A stretch of DNA of 64,000 nucleotides from Limnephilus marmoratus (lineage: Eukaryota > Arthropoda > Insecta > Trichoptera > Limnephilidae). The stretch covers positions 56,163,285 to 56,227,284 of the forward strand of contig OU862910.1 of NCBI GenBank assembly GCA_917880885.1, in the 5' to 3' direction. Positions 43,065-53,496 of this stretch are shown here, piece by piece (position 1 is the first letter of the stretch; each line of letters starts with the position of its first letter). The notes under the pieces were generated by a model that saw only the letters and a list, made by a program, of their open reading frames with translations, did not search any database and was not told where the DNA came from. The position numbers and the translations under genes were made by a program.

Positions 43065-43544
43065 GTATGAATAAAAAATGAATCGCCGAAATGTAACTTC
43101 CGAACGACTGCACCAAATTGGACAATTCTTTTTTTTTTTTGTGTTCATTACTGTCAGGACAAGGTTTGTATAAAACTACTGGTGAGCTCTGGCTTTATGA
43201 AATTTGTATAAAAATTGCATTATGTGGCACGCGAGCTGTTTGAAACTGTATGTACCGGGACTGAGCGTATGGAATGTGGGCGGGGGGTGGGGAACTCGGA
43301 TAGGTGGTTAGTGGGAGGGGGGAGAGGGGAACCAGGGAGTGGGAAGGGGAACCTGGGAAAGGGGGTTTGCGGGACGGGGGAAGGGGGGGAGTGGAGTGGA
43401 GAGACGGAAGGTGGATAGGAGGCGGAGTGGGAACCCGAGAGGGGAAGGGGACGCGGGAGAGGAAGGGGTGGCGGAAGGGGAGGCGGAAGGGGAACGGGGT
43501 GAATGGGAAAGGACATGCAGGGAGAAACGATTTCTTTATTAAAT
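43065..43544 (+). mobile_element. Helitron, 3'-truncated by a SINE2
   Basis: AATGAATCGCCGAAATGTAAC, CACTGCACCAAATTGG-type words and the G/A tract (43262-43525) match 19679-20202. It stops at TTTATTAAAT just before the SINE2 head, so the CTAG end is missing. Confidence 0.85.
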
Positions 43545-43548
43545 ATAA

Positions 43549-43862
43549 TTGACGGCCGGTGTAGTCCAGCGGTAAGGCTCTTGATAAGCATTCCGAAGGT
43601 CGCGGGATCGAATCCCGGCAGGGCAGGTAAATTATATTTGATTAATTTGTGTTATTTCACAATTTATTCATTATAAATAATATGTAGTATATTTGCGGCA
43701 CGTTCCAGAGTGAAAGATAATCTCAGTATAGTCCTGGTGAAAGACCACCGTTCAGAATTGAAGCGTTGCTTAAAATGGCTTTAGCCGTGTATGGTGACCA
43801 GATCTGAATAGTCAGGTACTTTCCCACTTTCCTCTTTCCTATCTCCTTCCTGTCCCCATTAA
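43549..43862 (+). mobile_element. SINE2 copy H, 3'-truncated
   Basis: The head GACGGCCGGTGTAGTCCAGCGG and B-box GGGATCGAATCCC (43606-43618) are intact. The copy stops at CTCCTTCCTGTCCCC, where LINE-2 sequence begins. Confidence 0.85.
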
Positions 43863-44360
43863 TAATTTTGTTATTACAAACATATTTTGTCACAGAGATG
43901 AAACGTATCACCTCCGTATCGGAATTTAATAATATTACCGGTGCAAGCCTTATTATGGTACAAAATATTGATTCAGCATATATCTGAGTCTGATTATAAG
44001 AGGAAAGTAGAACATGAACATAATACAAGGTTCACAAGGAATGAAGGAATGCTTTTTCCAAAACATAATAATAACTACGGACGGCGAACCCTGGAATATA
44101 ACGTGCCAAAAATATTTAACACGTTACCAAGTAATTTAGAAAATTGGGATTTTACAAATAGATTGAGATATATTCTGAAACAATGGTTACTAAACAGAGA
44201 GGGCTTATTTTAAATGATGTGTGTTAATTGTGACAATCTGTGTAGTTATTGTAATAATATTATGTATGTATGTTTAAATAGTAATTGAAAATTAACATCC
44301 TGATGATGAACTGCTTTGTTGCGGTTTAACGGGATTGTACCTTGAAAACCAATAAAATTT
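43863..44360 (+). pseudogene. LINE-2 family RT C-terminal fragment and 3' UTR
   Basis: The frame at 43941-44213 contains LLWYKILIQHI (about residues 4-14), HEHNTRFTRNEG (about 25-36), LFPKHNNNYGRRTLEYNVPK (about 38-57) and FNTLPSNL. This pattern is the end of many insect LINE RT proteins, downstream of the catalytic domain. The upstream coding region is cut away at the junction with SINE2. A 3' UTR ending near CAATAAAATTTTCGGCGGTAC follows. Confidence 0.7.
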
Positions 44361-44429
44361 TCGGCGGTACGTCTTCTCCGCACATCCCTTCGGGGTCACT
44401 TAGTTAGATTTTGTGTAAATAGGTATACC

Positions 44430-44510
44430 GTATTTTCCCTAAACAGACTGCATATTGTATATAAGTATGCCGGGGGCCAACTGTCGGTGGATTAACTGTC
44501 ACGGAACCGT
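44430..44510 (+). repeat. Dispersed repeat C, best copy
   Basis: TATTTTCCCTAAACAGACTGC, GTATGCCGGGGGCCAACTGTC and GGATTAACTGTCACGGAACC give the fullest version of the unit seen at 17541. Confidence 0.65.
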
Positions 44511-44514
44511 CAAA

Positions 44515-44641
44515 TTTGTATACTGAACGTGTGCTGATGATGTTCAAACGGCAAAATTTTAGGACTTTGGAGGTTCCTAACTACTATTATAAGAAGTAAC
44601 TTTTCAAAAAAATGCCACGCTAGTGGTTGATATCTATGTAT
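44515..44641 (+). repeat. Dispersed repeat A, copy 2
   Basis: TTTGTATACTGAACGTGTGC, GGCAAAATTTTAGGACTTTGG and CGCTAGTGGTTGATATC match 58990-59130. Confidence 0.65.
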
Positions 44642-44790
44642 TCTACTAATATTATAATGGCGAAACTTTGTATGGATGTATGTGTGTTTGTTACTCTTTC
44701 ACGCAAAAAATACTGAATGGATTTTAAAAATTCTTTCACTGATAGAAAGCTACATTATTTGCGAGTAATATAGGCTGTACATATTGGTAA
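44642..44790 (+). mobile_element. Helitron 5' end
   Basis: TCTACTAATATTATAATGGCG and GTTTGTTACTCTTTCACGC are the typical start of a widespread insect Helitron group. A related start is at 49224. No 3' end was found. Confidence 0.65.
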
Positions 44791-45169
44791 ACTCCAGCGT
44801 TATGAATAAGCTCTGGCGTAATGAAATTATTTATCATTATTATATTATATTATTTATCGTTGCTTGGTAACTATAAGTAATTATTTGACGTGCGCCGTCA
44901 TTTTGTTATTTGTCAGGTTACTATGGAGATCCCTTTGATAGTAAAAAATTCAAATATGTATAAAACCACCACTACTTTTTAGATGTAAATAATGAATGAG
45001 AAATCATTTTATTTTATTTGGATTTTCTTTTGTTTATTGTTTTTTTTTTATTGTTCTTATTTCAAAAGCATACAACGAATAATGAAGTAAAAATTAATGT
45101 GTTTTGATTATTTTTAATGTTTTTGTTGCTCGTAGGTATATGAATTGTTATACCTACGAGTTCTCTAAA

Positions 45170-45345
45170 GTCATCCATGTGGAATTAGCTTTAGATGTAT
45201 TCCTATTATTTTACATTGAGTTTATGCTTTATTTGTATATTTTGTAATCTTTTTTTATTTGTGTTATACTGTTGTTATAAATGAAATTTGTATTTTATAT
45301 GTAAAAGCCCAAAAGGGCGTCAATAAATAAATAAAAATACTAATC
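45170..45345 (+). mobile_element. LINE 3' tail fragment
   Basis: AAAGCCCAAAAGGGCGTC followed by AATAAATAAATAAA (45303-45333) is a short hairpin plus a TAAA-type repeat, as seen at the 3' ends of several LINE groups. No coding part is attached. Confidence 0.45.
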
Positions 45346-45348
45346 TAT

Positions 45349-46202
45349 ATCTATATAATCTATAATCTATACCTAATCTATAATCTATAATCTATAATCT
45401 ATAATCTATAATCTATAATCTATAATCTATAATCTATAATCTATAATCTATAATCTATAATCTATAATCTATAATCTATAATCTATAATCTATAATCTAT
45501 AATCTATAATCTATAATCTATAATCTATAATCTATAATCTATATTCTATAATCTATAATCTATAATCTATAATCTATAATCTATAATCTATAATCTATAA
45601 TCTATAATCTATAATCTATAATCTATAATCTATAATCTATAATCTATAATCTATAATCTATAATCTATAATCTATAATCTATAATCTATAATCTATAATC
45701 TATAATCTATGATCTATGATCTATAATCTATAATCTATAATCTATAATCTATAATCTATAATCTATAATCTATAATATATAATCTATAATCTATAATCTA
45801 TAATCTATAATCTATAATCTATAATCTATAATTTATAATCTATAATCTATAATCTATAATCTATAATCTATAATCTATAATCTATAATCTATAATCTATA
45901 ATCTATAATCTATAATCTATAATCTATAATCTATAATCTATAATCTATAATCTATAATCTATAATCTATAATCTATAATCTATAATCTATAATCTATAAT
46001 CTATAATCTATAATCTATAATCTATAATCTACAATCTACAATCTACAATCTACAATCTACAATCTACAATCTATTATCTATTATCTATTATCTATAATCT
46101 ATAATCTACAATCTACAATCTACAATCTATAATCTATAATCTACAATCTACAATCTACAATCTACAATCTATAATCTATAATCTATAATCTATAATCTAT
46201 AA
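45349..46202 (+). repeat. (TCTATAA)n satellite, ~850 bp
   Basis: Around 120 units of a 7-bp motif with very few variants until 46030. After that a TCTACAA variant dominates in blocks (46030-46170), with TCTATTA patches. The array ends directly at the TC of a Helitron (46203). The variant clustering at one end suggests slippage from that side. Confidence 0.95.
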
Positions 46203-46741
46203 TCTATTATAAATGCGAAACTGCATGTGTTTAATTGTTACGCTTTAACACTAGAAAGACCGGAGCCTTCATTTTGACGGCAGCTCGAAGTAAAATGACA
46301 ATATAATGCTTCATAATTATTGTATTGGTGTGATTTTTTTTTACATTTCATGATTTATGGTTTAACAACTATGGTGAAAAAAACAGGTACGTGTCTTAAT
46401 TACTTTTTGAGATATATAGACTTATACCTACAAAGACCGCCGCCGTCAATGTGACGGTTTGGGCCATAATGCTGAATTTGTTTACAACCTTATTTACCCA
46501 AGTTAACAACATACCCATTCCTCCGCGTTTATGATAGAACTATTATGTCTGTCTTTTTATTTCGGTATCGTGTACCATTCGAACTCGATCTGTATGTGGA
46601 TTGGTCACTGTCACATAATTTACGAAGATACCCAAAAAATATGTCTCTCACCCAAATTTATTTTATTGCTTGTTAGAGAAGGACAGAGTTTACAAACACC
46701 AGAGTTGATCCAGCTGCGTTTGCTTCTGAAGAACTGACAGA

Positions 46742-47165
46742 ATCATTCATTGGATAACCAACACGTCTGCTATAGGTCACCCCAAGAGGTTTGCTATGTT
46801 TTGTGACTTAGCAGGGGTTCCCGGGTTCATGGGGTTAGGTTTGTCCGGATCTTGGCAGCGGATGCATCTGCCAAACAACTGCGTGGCAGGCCAGATCAGC
46901 AGAGAACGGTTGAGGGTGATCTTTTGACCTCGCCAGCAGGAGTCTGAGAACAATGCCTTGCACCGCAGTGGTGGGGACAGATTCATACGTCCGCCACTCT
47001 TGAACACACTGAACCCCAGTTTCCCACCCACCCCTAGAACCTATTATTCTTCCTTTTCCTATAAGTACCCTCCACACAGCATCCCAAAAGATGACAAATA
47101 TCGTGAGGGGAATTATTTTCCTTAGGGCTTTTTTGTGGAGGGTATTTGTGGAGGGTAATGTAAAC
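46742..47165 (+). mobile_element. SINE1 copy 12, inside piggyBac-like copy 2
   Basis: It runs from TCATTCATTGGATAACC to GGGCTTTTTTGTGGAGG and TAATGTAAACGAAAA. Orthologous within the element to copy 5. Confidence 0.85.
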
Positions 47166-47380
47166 GAAAAAGAAAAGAAACCGGAAAATAAAACTTCTGA
47201 AAGACGACAGTGCCAAATTAATAAAAATATAATAAAAACGAAATAAATCACACGTGTGATAATTGTAAGAAACCCGTTTGCGGAGAGTGCAATCGATTTT
47301 ATAAAAAAAACGTAACAATTCGATATTGTACAAACATAACACATGCTTGCACTAAAATTACAGTATTTTGCACTCCCATA

Positions 47381-47850
47381 TTTTTTTCCAGGAAGCCCCA
47401 AGGAAAAAACCCTTAGAGCCTATGTCATCTTTGGGGATACTGTGTGCATTTATGTATGCATTTGTGTTTTTAGGGAAAGGAAGGTAAGGAAGTTCGACAG
47501 CAAAAAAGTGTGAGAGATGAATAGGTAAAATTCGTCAATGTATCCAGGAGTGACGGACGAAGGAATCCATTCCTCCCACTGCGGTGCAAGGCGATGGGAT
47601 GAGAAAGGTCCTGCTGGAGAGGATAAGATTAGTGTCTCCCTCAAAAAGTGTCTCCCGACCCGGTCGACTACGCAGTAAGTGGGCAAACCTATTCGCCACC
47701 TAGACTCAGACAAACCTCACCGAATGAACCCGGACACCTTTGCTAAGTCACTAAACGTAGAGAACCACTTGGAGTGTCCTATGGCAGAGATGTTGGTTAT
47801 GCAATAAATAGTTCCCGGGGCAGCGGTACCCATATTCGCCTCCCAATTTG
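47381..47850 (-). mobile_element. SINE1 copy 13, inside piggyBac-like copy 2
   Basis: The T-run is at 47381-47387 and the head ends at TTCGCCTCCCAATTTG (47850). Orthologous within the element to copy 6. Confidence 0.85.
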
Positions 47851-48234
47851 AAAAAAGTGATCAGCCGTCAAAGTGACGGTCGTGGTCTTTATAGGTATGG
47901 AGCAGTACCCGGTCTTTCTAGTGTTAATAGGTGGCACGCGAGGTGTAATGAAAGTAACGGGTATGGAGAGGAGTAGTCGGTGGAGGGAGAGGAGGGGGGG
48001 AAGGGAGGAGGGGGCGGGAGGGTGGAGCGTGGATAGGGAAGGTGGAGGAGGCGGAGTGGGAACCCTCCTAATACTATGCGAGCGAAGCCGGGGGCAAAAG
48101 CTTGTATTATGAAAAAATATATTTGCACTACTAATAATTGTATCAGAACGCGGCCGTAGATTTCAGCAGAAACTAGTTAATATTTCACCTTTAATTATAA
48201 CTGTCAAAATCCGGAGAGATAAAACGCCGCCCGC

Positions 48235-48340
48235 GTTTCCTCTTAATGTGTTTTGGGTACGTGCTGACACATTCGAACCGACTACCTGTGGTCTAGAGCC
48301 AAGGAGTTTGGCGCTCTGCCACGGAAGGCTTCGCAATGAG
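48235..48340 (-). mobile_element. tRNA-headed SINE fragment, fourth family
   Basis: On minus, CTTCCGTGGCAGAGCGCC (A-box-like) and GTAGTCGGTTCGAATGTG (B-box-like) are ~35 bp apart. GTCAGCACGTACCCAAAACAC follows. Only a short body is seen. Confidence 0.5.
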
Positions 48341-49223
48341 TTCTGATATGATTTATATTTGAGTACTGATTGATACGTAAACCGTCTTTTTTTTGTTCAA
48401 TCTTTCTGGCTTTCACCTTTCAAGGGTGTTTTAGGCCACCTTTATAAATTAGAGAGAAGATTGTTCTTTTGAATCACCGGCCAAGACGACAGGAAATCAT
48501 AGAATGAATTTCGTATTCTTATAATTTATCGATGGAAGTATGAATTAGTACTTTTTAGCATCTTAGGAAACACTTCTTTGTTATTTCTAAACGTGGAACA
48601 ATAATTATTTTTCTACCAATCCGACGGATTTTACTGTCAATTAATTTAATTCATTTGACTAGTGCCATTGGTTCCCACCCAACGACCCTACCATCGCCCG
48701 ACGAGAGTTCGATTTCTCGGCTTTCTGCCTCCTCCAGCACTGAACCATCGACCATCACCTGCCGCTATAATGATGGCAGTAGGAGATTTTAAAATAGCTA
48801 CGGGTGTACTTTCTTTAAAAAATATAGATAAAACATGTGAGCAGTTCACACGGGGTAGAAATGAAACCTTCATAAAACTAAACTTAAAGACGAATGCAAA
48901 ATGAGACGAATCAGGAGTAGGATAATTGCAGGGTTCATTTGTTATAATATTGTTGCTAAGTTTAAAAAAAAATTTCACATTTTATTCTACGAAGCATCGC
49001 ACACAGAGCAGACCGATAGGCTACGAAGCACCGCACAAATAGGACATCGATTAATCTATCTCATCCTACCGTAGGCTAAATCCTATAGATGTATGTGTTC
49101 GTCTCTTTCAGTGAGTTTCAAATCACAATAGAGCCAAAGAAATTTTCAATTCAAAAAATTACTTTATTGTAATTTTCGATTCCAATTGCTCCCCATTCAC
49201 AAAAAGGTAGCCACTTTTATGCA
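48341..49223. other. Nothing assigned
   Basis: No recognised feature. The frame at 48662-48904 has a proline-rich start but no domain. Confidence 0.3.
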
Positions 49224-49350
49224 TCTTACTAACATTATAAACGTGAAAGTTTGCACGGACGTATGTGTGTTTGTTACTCTTTCACGCAAAAACTACTGAA
49301 TGGATTTTAATGAAATTTTATAATAATATAACTCATACATCAGAATAACA
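49224..49350 (+). mobile_element. Helitron 5' end, cut by a SINE2
   Basis: TCTTACTAACATTATAAACG, GTGTTTGTTACTCTTTCACGC and AACTACTGAATGGATTTTAATG match 44642-44740. It ends where the SINE2 head begins. Confidence 0.7.
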
Positions 49351-49717
49351 TGTCGGCTGGCGTAGTCCAGCGGTAAGGCTCTTGACTCGCAATCCGAAGG
49401 TCGCGAGATGGAATCCCGGCGTGGAAAATAAATTTTATTTGATTAATGTGTGTTTTTTCACAATTTATACATTTAAAATAATATATAGTATTTTTGCGGC
49501 TCGTTCCAGAGTGGAAGATACTCCCGGTACCGCCCTGTTGTAAGAAGACCACCATTCAGAATTGAAACGTTGCTTGAAATGGCATTAGCCTTGTTTGGTG
49601 ACCAGATCTGAATAGCCAGGTACTTCCCCACCTTCCTCTTCCCTATTTCCTTCCCCTCCCCACTACCTTCAGCTTCACAACATACCTCAATTGGGGATGC
49701 CATAATCTCACTGACTC
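49351..49717 (+). mobile_element. SINE2 copy I
   Basis: The head CGGCTGGCGTAGTCCAGCGG and B-box GATGGAATCCCGGC (one change) are followed by the full body. It is cut at CTCACTGACTCCAC by the next SINE2. Confidence 0.85.
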
Positions 49718-49870
49718 CACTAGCCTCTCGAGTAGCGATCCCGAGTCGCGGATTCAAATCCCGGTGGGCGCAAGTAAATTTTATTTGATTGATTTGTGTT
49801 TGCGCGTTCCAGAGTGGAAGATACTTTCATTATCGCCCTGGTGTAAGACCACCATCCAGAACTGATCAGG
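49718..49870 (+). mobile_element. SINE2 copy J, partial
   Basis: CCTCTCGAGTAGCGATCCC and B-box GGATTCAAATCCCGG (49753-49767) are followed by the SINE2 body to ACCATCCAGAACTGATC. The 5' end of its tRNA-like part and the 3' half are lost. Confidence 0.75.
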
Positions 49871-49889
49871 GAGGGTAACCTGAATTTTT

Positions 49890-50194
49890 AGGCAATAACA
49901 GAGACCCTAACTACAAACAAATCGTTAAAAGCATTTCAAACTTTAGGTTGCCTAATGAGTTTAAAAGTACATTTTCTTCATTCCCACCTCGACTACTTTC
50001 CAGAAAAATTAGGATATGTGAGTGAAGAGCAAGACATTAAGGAGATGGAAAAAAGATACCAGGGAAGATGGAGCATCTCAATGATTGCAGACTACTGTTG
50101 GACGCTTCGGAGAGACCTTCCAGATGCTTCCTACATGCGAAAATGTACCAAAAGGATGTCTCACTGGGAAAAAAATGTGTTTAGTGCTTACTAA
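49890..50194 (+). pseudogene. C-terminal fragment of a widespread TE-associated arthropod protein
   Basis: The frame MSLKVHFLHSHLDYFPEKLG (residues 1-20), then SEEQDIKEMEKRYQGRW and ADYCWTLRRDLPDA, matches a family I recall from many arthropod and cnidarian genomes, always uncharacterised and repeat-associated. In the family a GERFHQ-type hexapeptide stands between the EEQ/DEH block and the DI.EME block. Here it is absent, consistent with an 18-bp in-frame deletion. Upstream (49890-49954) weakly similar family sequence continues but with stops. The function is unknown. Confidence 0.5.
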
Positions 50195-50289
50195 TCAATG
50201 TATTTTAGATAAAAAAATAAGTTTTATTAGGCAATTAGAATATTTTTTTTTAGTCTTTTATCTTTTATTTTAAGATGATAACTTCTTTA

Positions 50290-50925
50290 TCATAGGTAGA
50301 TACCTACATTGTCAGAAAACGTGACGTTCTGTTACAAAATGAAAGTCATTTTCGGATTCAGCCCACCCAAAAACATAAGAATTACGCAAAAAAACTTTTG
50401 ACATACAAGAAGTAATATATTTAAAGCTTTGTGTTCTTTTTCCGTTCAGTCTACATAACATACAATGATATCATGAAATCGTCGACTACTTTGAATTTTC
50501 GCAATTCCATTTTGATTTTTTTTTAAATAATAATTTACTATAGTGGAATATTAGCGGCTATGAACGCAAATTCTTATGTGCAAAAAAAAAAGAGAAATCA
50601 TGTAAAATTGTACGCTAATACATTCTTTCAATTCTGCTATTTCCACACTAAGCTAAGCGCTTGTCTAGTGGAGAATAGGACAAAACCTGCGGACGTGGGT
50701 TGGATGCTAACCAGAGGTCTTCTGTTCAGGAATCGAGCATTATCCGAGGCACCACCAAGTAAGACAAACGTATTAAAAATATGTTAAATTGTTAATATGC
50801 TTGTCCTACTGTAGAAAAATTAGCCATGGTTTATATGAACTTGTCTTTAAAATGTTAATGTATCGTTACGTACAAACGAAACACTGTTAGCTATTATTCA
50901 AATTTTTGCAAGTTTCAAAAAAATT
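50290..50925. other. Nothing assigned
   Basis: AT-rich DNA with no recognised frame or repeat. Confidence 0.35.
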
Positions 50926-50927
50926 TT

Positions 50928-51542
50928 GTGTTTTGGACCTCCTTTCATAGTGCCGCCTATTTGGAAACCGCGTATATCATATATCATACCATTTTTAAGA
51001 AGGCGTCCTTACATTACGGACAATTAAGGAACTCCGTGCAATGCAATATTAATATAAGAAGCGTATACTTTGCCCTTTTCCAATCCATAGCAATATACGG
51101 TATAGTGGGATGGGGTGGTTGTGCTGAATCCATTATTAGACCAATTATTTTAGTTCAAAAACTAATTCTGAGAATTATATTTAAATGTCAACTTACCCAT
51201 CCGTCAAATGAACTCTTTGCAAAAATCAGGGTCTTAGATATTCGACAGCTATTTACTAAAACAAGCATTTGTTATATACGAAAAAATAATCTACTAATTG
51301 CTCCACAACATCAAGCACACACCCGCTTTTCATCAAACCTGGGTTGCGTGGTCCCAAAAACTAACACCTCATTCGCTCAACGACAATTCTGGTTCATCGC
51401 TCCTAAAATATATAATGCTCTGAGTACTGACATAAAGTCAAGTAATTCTAATTCTCTTTTTATAACACGTGTACAACATTGGATTTTTGAAAGGGGACGA
51501 ACGCACTTTAAAGAATTCATGAGTTCTAACACTACATTTTAA
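50928..51542 (+). pseudogene. LINE-2 family reverse transcriptase C-terminal part (204 codons)
   Basis: The frame starts inside the thumb region. YFALFQSIAIYGIVGWGG (about residues 48-65) and LVQKLILRIIF (about 75-85) are the 'ALF.S...YG...WG' and 'QK...R' blocks downstream of the catalytic domain in CR1/L2/Jockey-type LINEs. HTRFSSNLGCVVPKTNTSF and FIAPKIYNALSTDIK (about 133-167) match the C-terminal patterns of the pieces at 30609 and 43941. The catalytic YADD region is absent, so the copy is 5'-truncated; the first methionine is fortuitous. The frame is intact to its stop at 51540-51542, which suggests a younger insertion than the others. Confidence 0.8.
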
Positions 51543-51935
51543 TTATTAATTTTTGCATTTCAAAATTTTAATTTCCATTTGTATTTCTATTTTACTTTAA
51601 AATGTTGTTATTTTTTTCTCTTAGTTTTTCACTAAATTTATATATGTTTTTAATTTTGATTTATATAATTATATGTTTTAATTTATACAGAACACTTGAG
51701 TTCTTAACATTTAATTTTTATTATTAATTTTTGTATTTCAAAATTTGAATTTGAATTTTCATTTTTACTTTTCTTTAAAATATGGTCTTTTTTTTTTCTC
51801 TTTAGTTTTAAGTATTTCTTAATATTTTTTGAAATGTTAAAATATTAAATGTACGACTACCACAACACGGGCTTAGCCTAGTGTGGTAGCCAAAAAAAAA
51901 CCCAAATATCTGTTACTAATAAAAAATATATGAAA

Positions 51936-51967
<32 letters not shown>

Positions 51968-51975
51968 AAAAATAT
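51543..51975 (+). mobile_element. 3' UTR and tail of the LINE-2 copy
   Basis: The AT-rich 3' UTR contains a partial duplication (TTTTTGCATTTCAAAATTTTAATTT and TTTTTGTATTTCAAAATTTGAATTT). It ends with the hairpin CACAACACGGGCTTAGCCTAGTGTGG (51860-51885) and a tail of AAAAAAAT units (51936-51973). Confidence 0.8.
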
Positions 51976-52750
51976 AGGTCCCGCTACACTTTTTACCCGC
52001 ACATTTAAATAAAATGAATATACATATATTGAAAACTATAAGAAAGATCGTAGTCGAGTTCAGACTTAGAAGAGATGAGATGTTGAATGGGGGGAGGCAA
52101 TTTTATGCGAGGCATGACAGAAGAGAGGATATTTTTTGTTTAGAGAGGAATCTCCAAAAAGTATATTATCTAAAGTTCCCACTTCAAGACCACAGATTGT
52201 ACAATGGGAGTAATAGACGAGAATTTTGAAAAGGCGAAAAGGAACAGAACAATGTACAATATTCTCATTTGAATAAGTGAGGAAATTTCTTTTTTTTTTG
52301 GAAAAATGAGGGAATTGTTGAAACCACGGATTTTGAGTCATTTCTATTGAGGCATAGCAGGCTCCCTTGGATTGACTAGCAATGTGCCAGAAGTAAAACT
52401 GACAACATTAGAATTTGTTTATGTTTACTTTCCTTTAACTTAACTAGCTACCCATGTGTAAACTTACAAGCCGTGAACCTTGATTTATTTTCTAATTTCC
52501 GCATTTTACAATACAATGCGTTATTATTTGTTTGCTTTGTGCTAAGACAACCGCTGGTAGATTAATTTGAGATTAAGAATTCGATAATGAAAAAAAAACA
52601 AGTACGGCGACCGCTTTCAATCAACAAATAATTATTTTAAATTGCATGAAAAACCTTATCATTGAAACACGTCCCTCATTGAGTTGTACATTTAAAAAAA
52701 ATATTTTGCTCGCGCAGACCCGTGCACAATTACGGGATTTTTTTAACTGT
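51976..52750. other. Nothing assigned
   Basis: The 71-codon frame at 52014-52229 is rich in Arg/Lys but has no recognised family. The rest is AT-rich. Confidence 0.3.
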
Positions 52751-52751
52751 G

Positions 52752-52805
52752 ATTACCGAGTCCCACCTGCTCCCAACCGCCTGGAGCCAATGATTCTATG
52801 GATTA
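52752..52805 (-). mobile_element. SINE2 3' end scrap
   Basis: GAGTCCCACCTGCTCCCAACC and GGAGCCAATGATTCTATGG correspond to the last ~50 bp of SINE2. Confidence 0.65.
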
Positions 52806-52829
52806 TGTGCCAATGAGCAATGATTAATT

Positions 52830-53131
52830 ATTAAAATATAAAAAAAGAAAAAAAACTTTCTACTACGACACATAAATACTTGTACTTGTCACACTTAATC
52901 ATAAACACGTTAACACCTCAGCACAGGTTCTCCTAGTGAGGTGTTCACGAAACATACAATATCACCAACCAACAGTTTCACCTTCTCAAACCTACCTTAC
53001 ACCCAACATAATGAAATGTATAATTAATATCTAAAAAGGTTTTCAAAATATATTACATGTGTAAAAATGTTATTAACAAGGTGAAAACTGTAATATATAT
53101 AGATGTAAAAATAAATAAATAAATAAATACA
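52830..53131 (+). mobile_element. Possible LINE 3' UTR with AAAT tail
   Basis: The segment ends AAAAATAAATAAATAAATAAAT (53107-53129). It contains CCTCAGCACAGGTTCTCC and CTAGTGAGGTG, a possible hairpin. No coding part is present and the family is uncertain. Confidence 0.35.
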
Positions 53132-53390
53132 CAATTGGGGTATGTTGTGAGGCTGTAGGTATGTTAGGAGGGTGGAGATGGGAAGAGGAAGGTGGGGAAG
53201 TACCTGGCTATTCAGATCTAGTAACCAAACTTGGTTAAAGCCATTTCAAGCAACTTTTCAATTCTGGATGGTGGTCTTACAAGTATCTGCCACTCAGGAA
53301 CGTGCAAACAAAAATCAATCAAATAAAATTTACTTGCGCCCGCCGGGATTTGAATCCGCGACCTCGGGATCGCTGTCGGGATATAATAAT
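53132..53390 (-). mobile_element. SINE2 copy K
   Basis: ACAATTGGGGTATGTTGTGAGG to the B-box region GGGATTTGAATCCGCG (53344-53359). The tail end is lost, and the last part of the head is replaced. Confidence 0.8.
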
Positions 53391-53496
53391 TATTGCAAGA
53401 TTTGAAAAGGTGAAAGAATTTATAAAATATTTTCCGCGGGATCATTGCCTTTCAAAAACAAATATTGTCATTTTTCCCGTTTAAAAATTTTTCGAT

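Larger units (their letters stand above)
46249..47923. mobile_element. piggyBac-like non-autonomous element, copy 2
   Basis: TTAA flanks are at 46245-46248 and 47924-47927. The CACTAGAAAGACCGG inverted ends are identical to copy 1. It is ~65 bp longer than copy 1 because 46545-46610 is missing there. It contains two SINE1 copies at the same places and orientations as copy 1, so the element moved after it had acquired them. Confidence 0.9.
46203..48104 (+). mobile_element. Helitron split by the piggyBac-like element
   Basis: The 5' part TCTATTATAAATGCGAAACTG (46203-46248) and 3' part (47928-48104) are separated by the TTAA-flanked element. The 3' part has a G/A tract and the end GCGAGCGAAGCCGGGGGCAAA with CTTG in place of CTAG. 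It sits against the TCTATAA satellite. Confidence 0.75.

Noticed and set aside
42847..43125. 92-codon frame as a host gene exon
   Set aside because: No splice-site support and no recognised family; it lies beside repeats.
43220..43591. Pro-rich minus frame and Gly-rich plus frames
   Set aside because: They arise from the G/A-rich tract of a Helitron. The same happens at 19820-20176 and 38716-38985.
46835..47401. 188-codon minus frame
   Set aside because: It crosses two parts of the piggyBac-like element and a SINE1. The homologous frame in the other copy (18314-18853) starts and ends elsewhere and has different residues from frame changes.
46249..47923. Residual piggyBac transposase in copy 2 (frame 46531-46737)
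   Set aside because: No DDD motif or recognisable transposase block. The extra ~65 bp over copy 1 shows no similarity I can name.
48662..48904. 80-codon frame with MPLVPTQRPYHRPTRVRFLG start
   Set aside because: Looks like a decayed tRNA-like or repeat segment; no domain or splice signals.
49718..49790. Functional tRNA gene
   Set aside because: A SINE2 body follows directly, the 5' acceptor strand is missing, and the fold is incomplete. The same applies to the other SINE2 heads.
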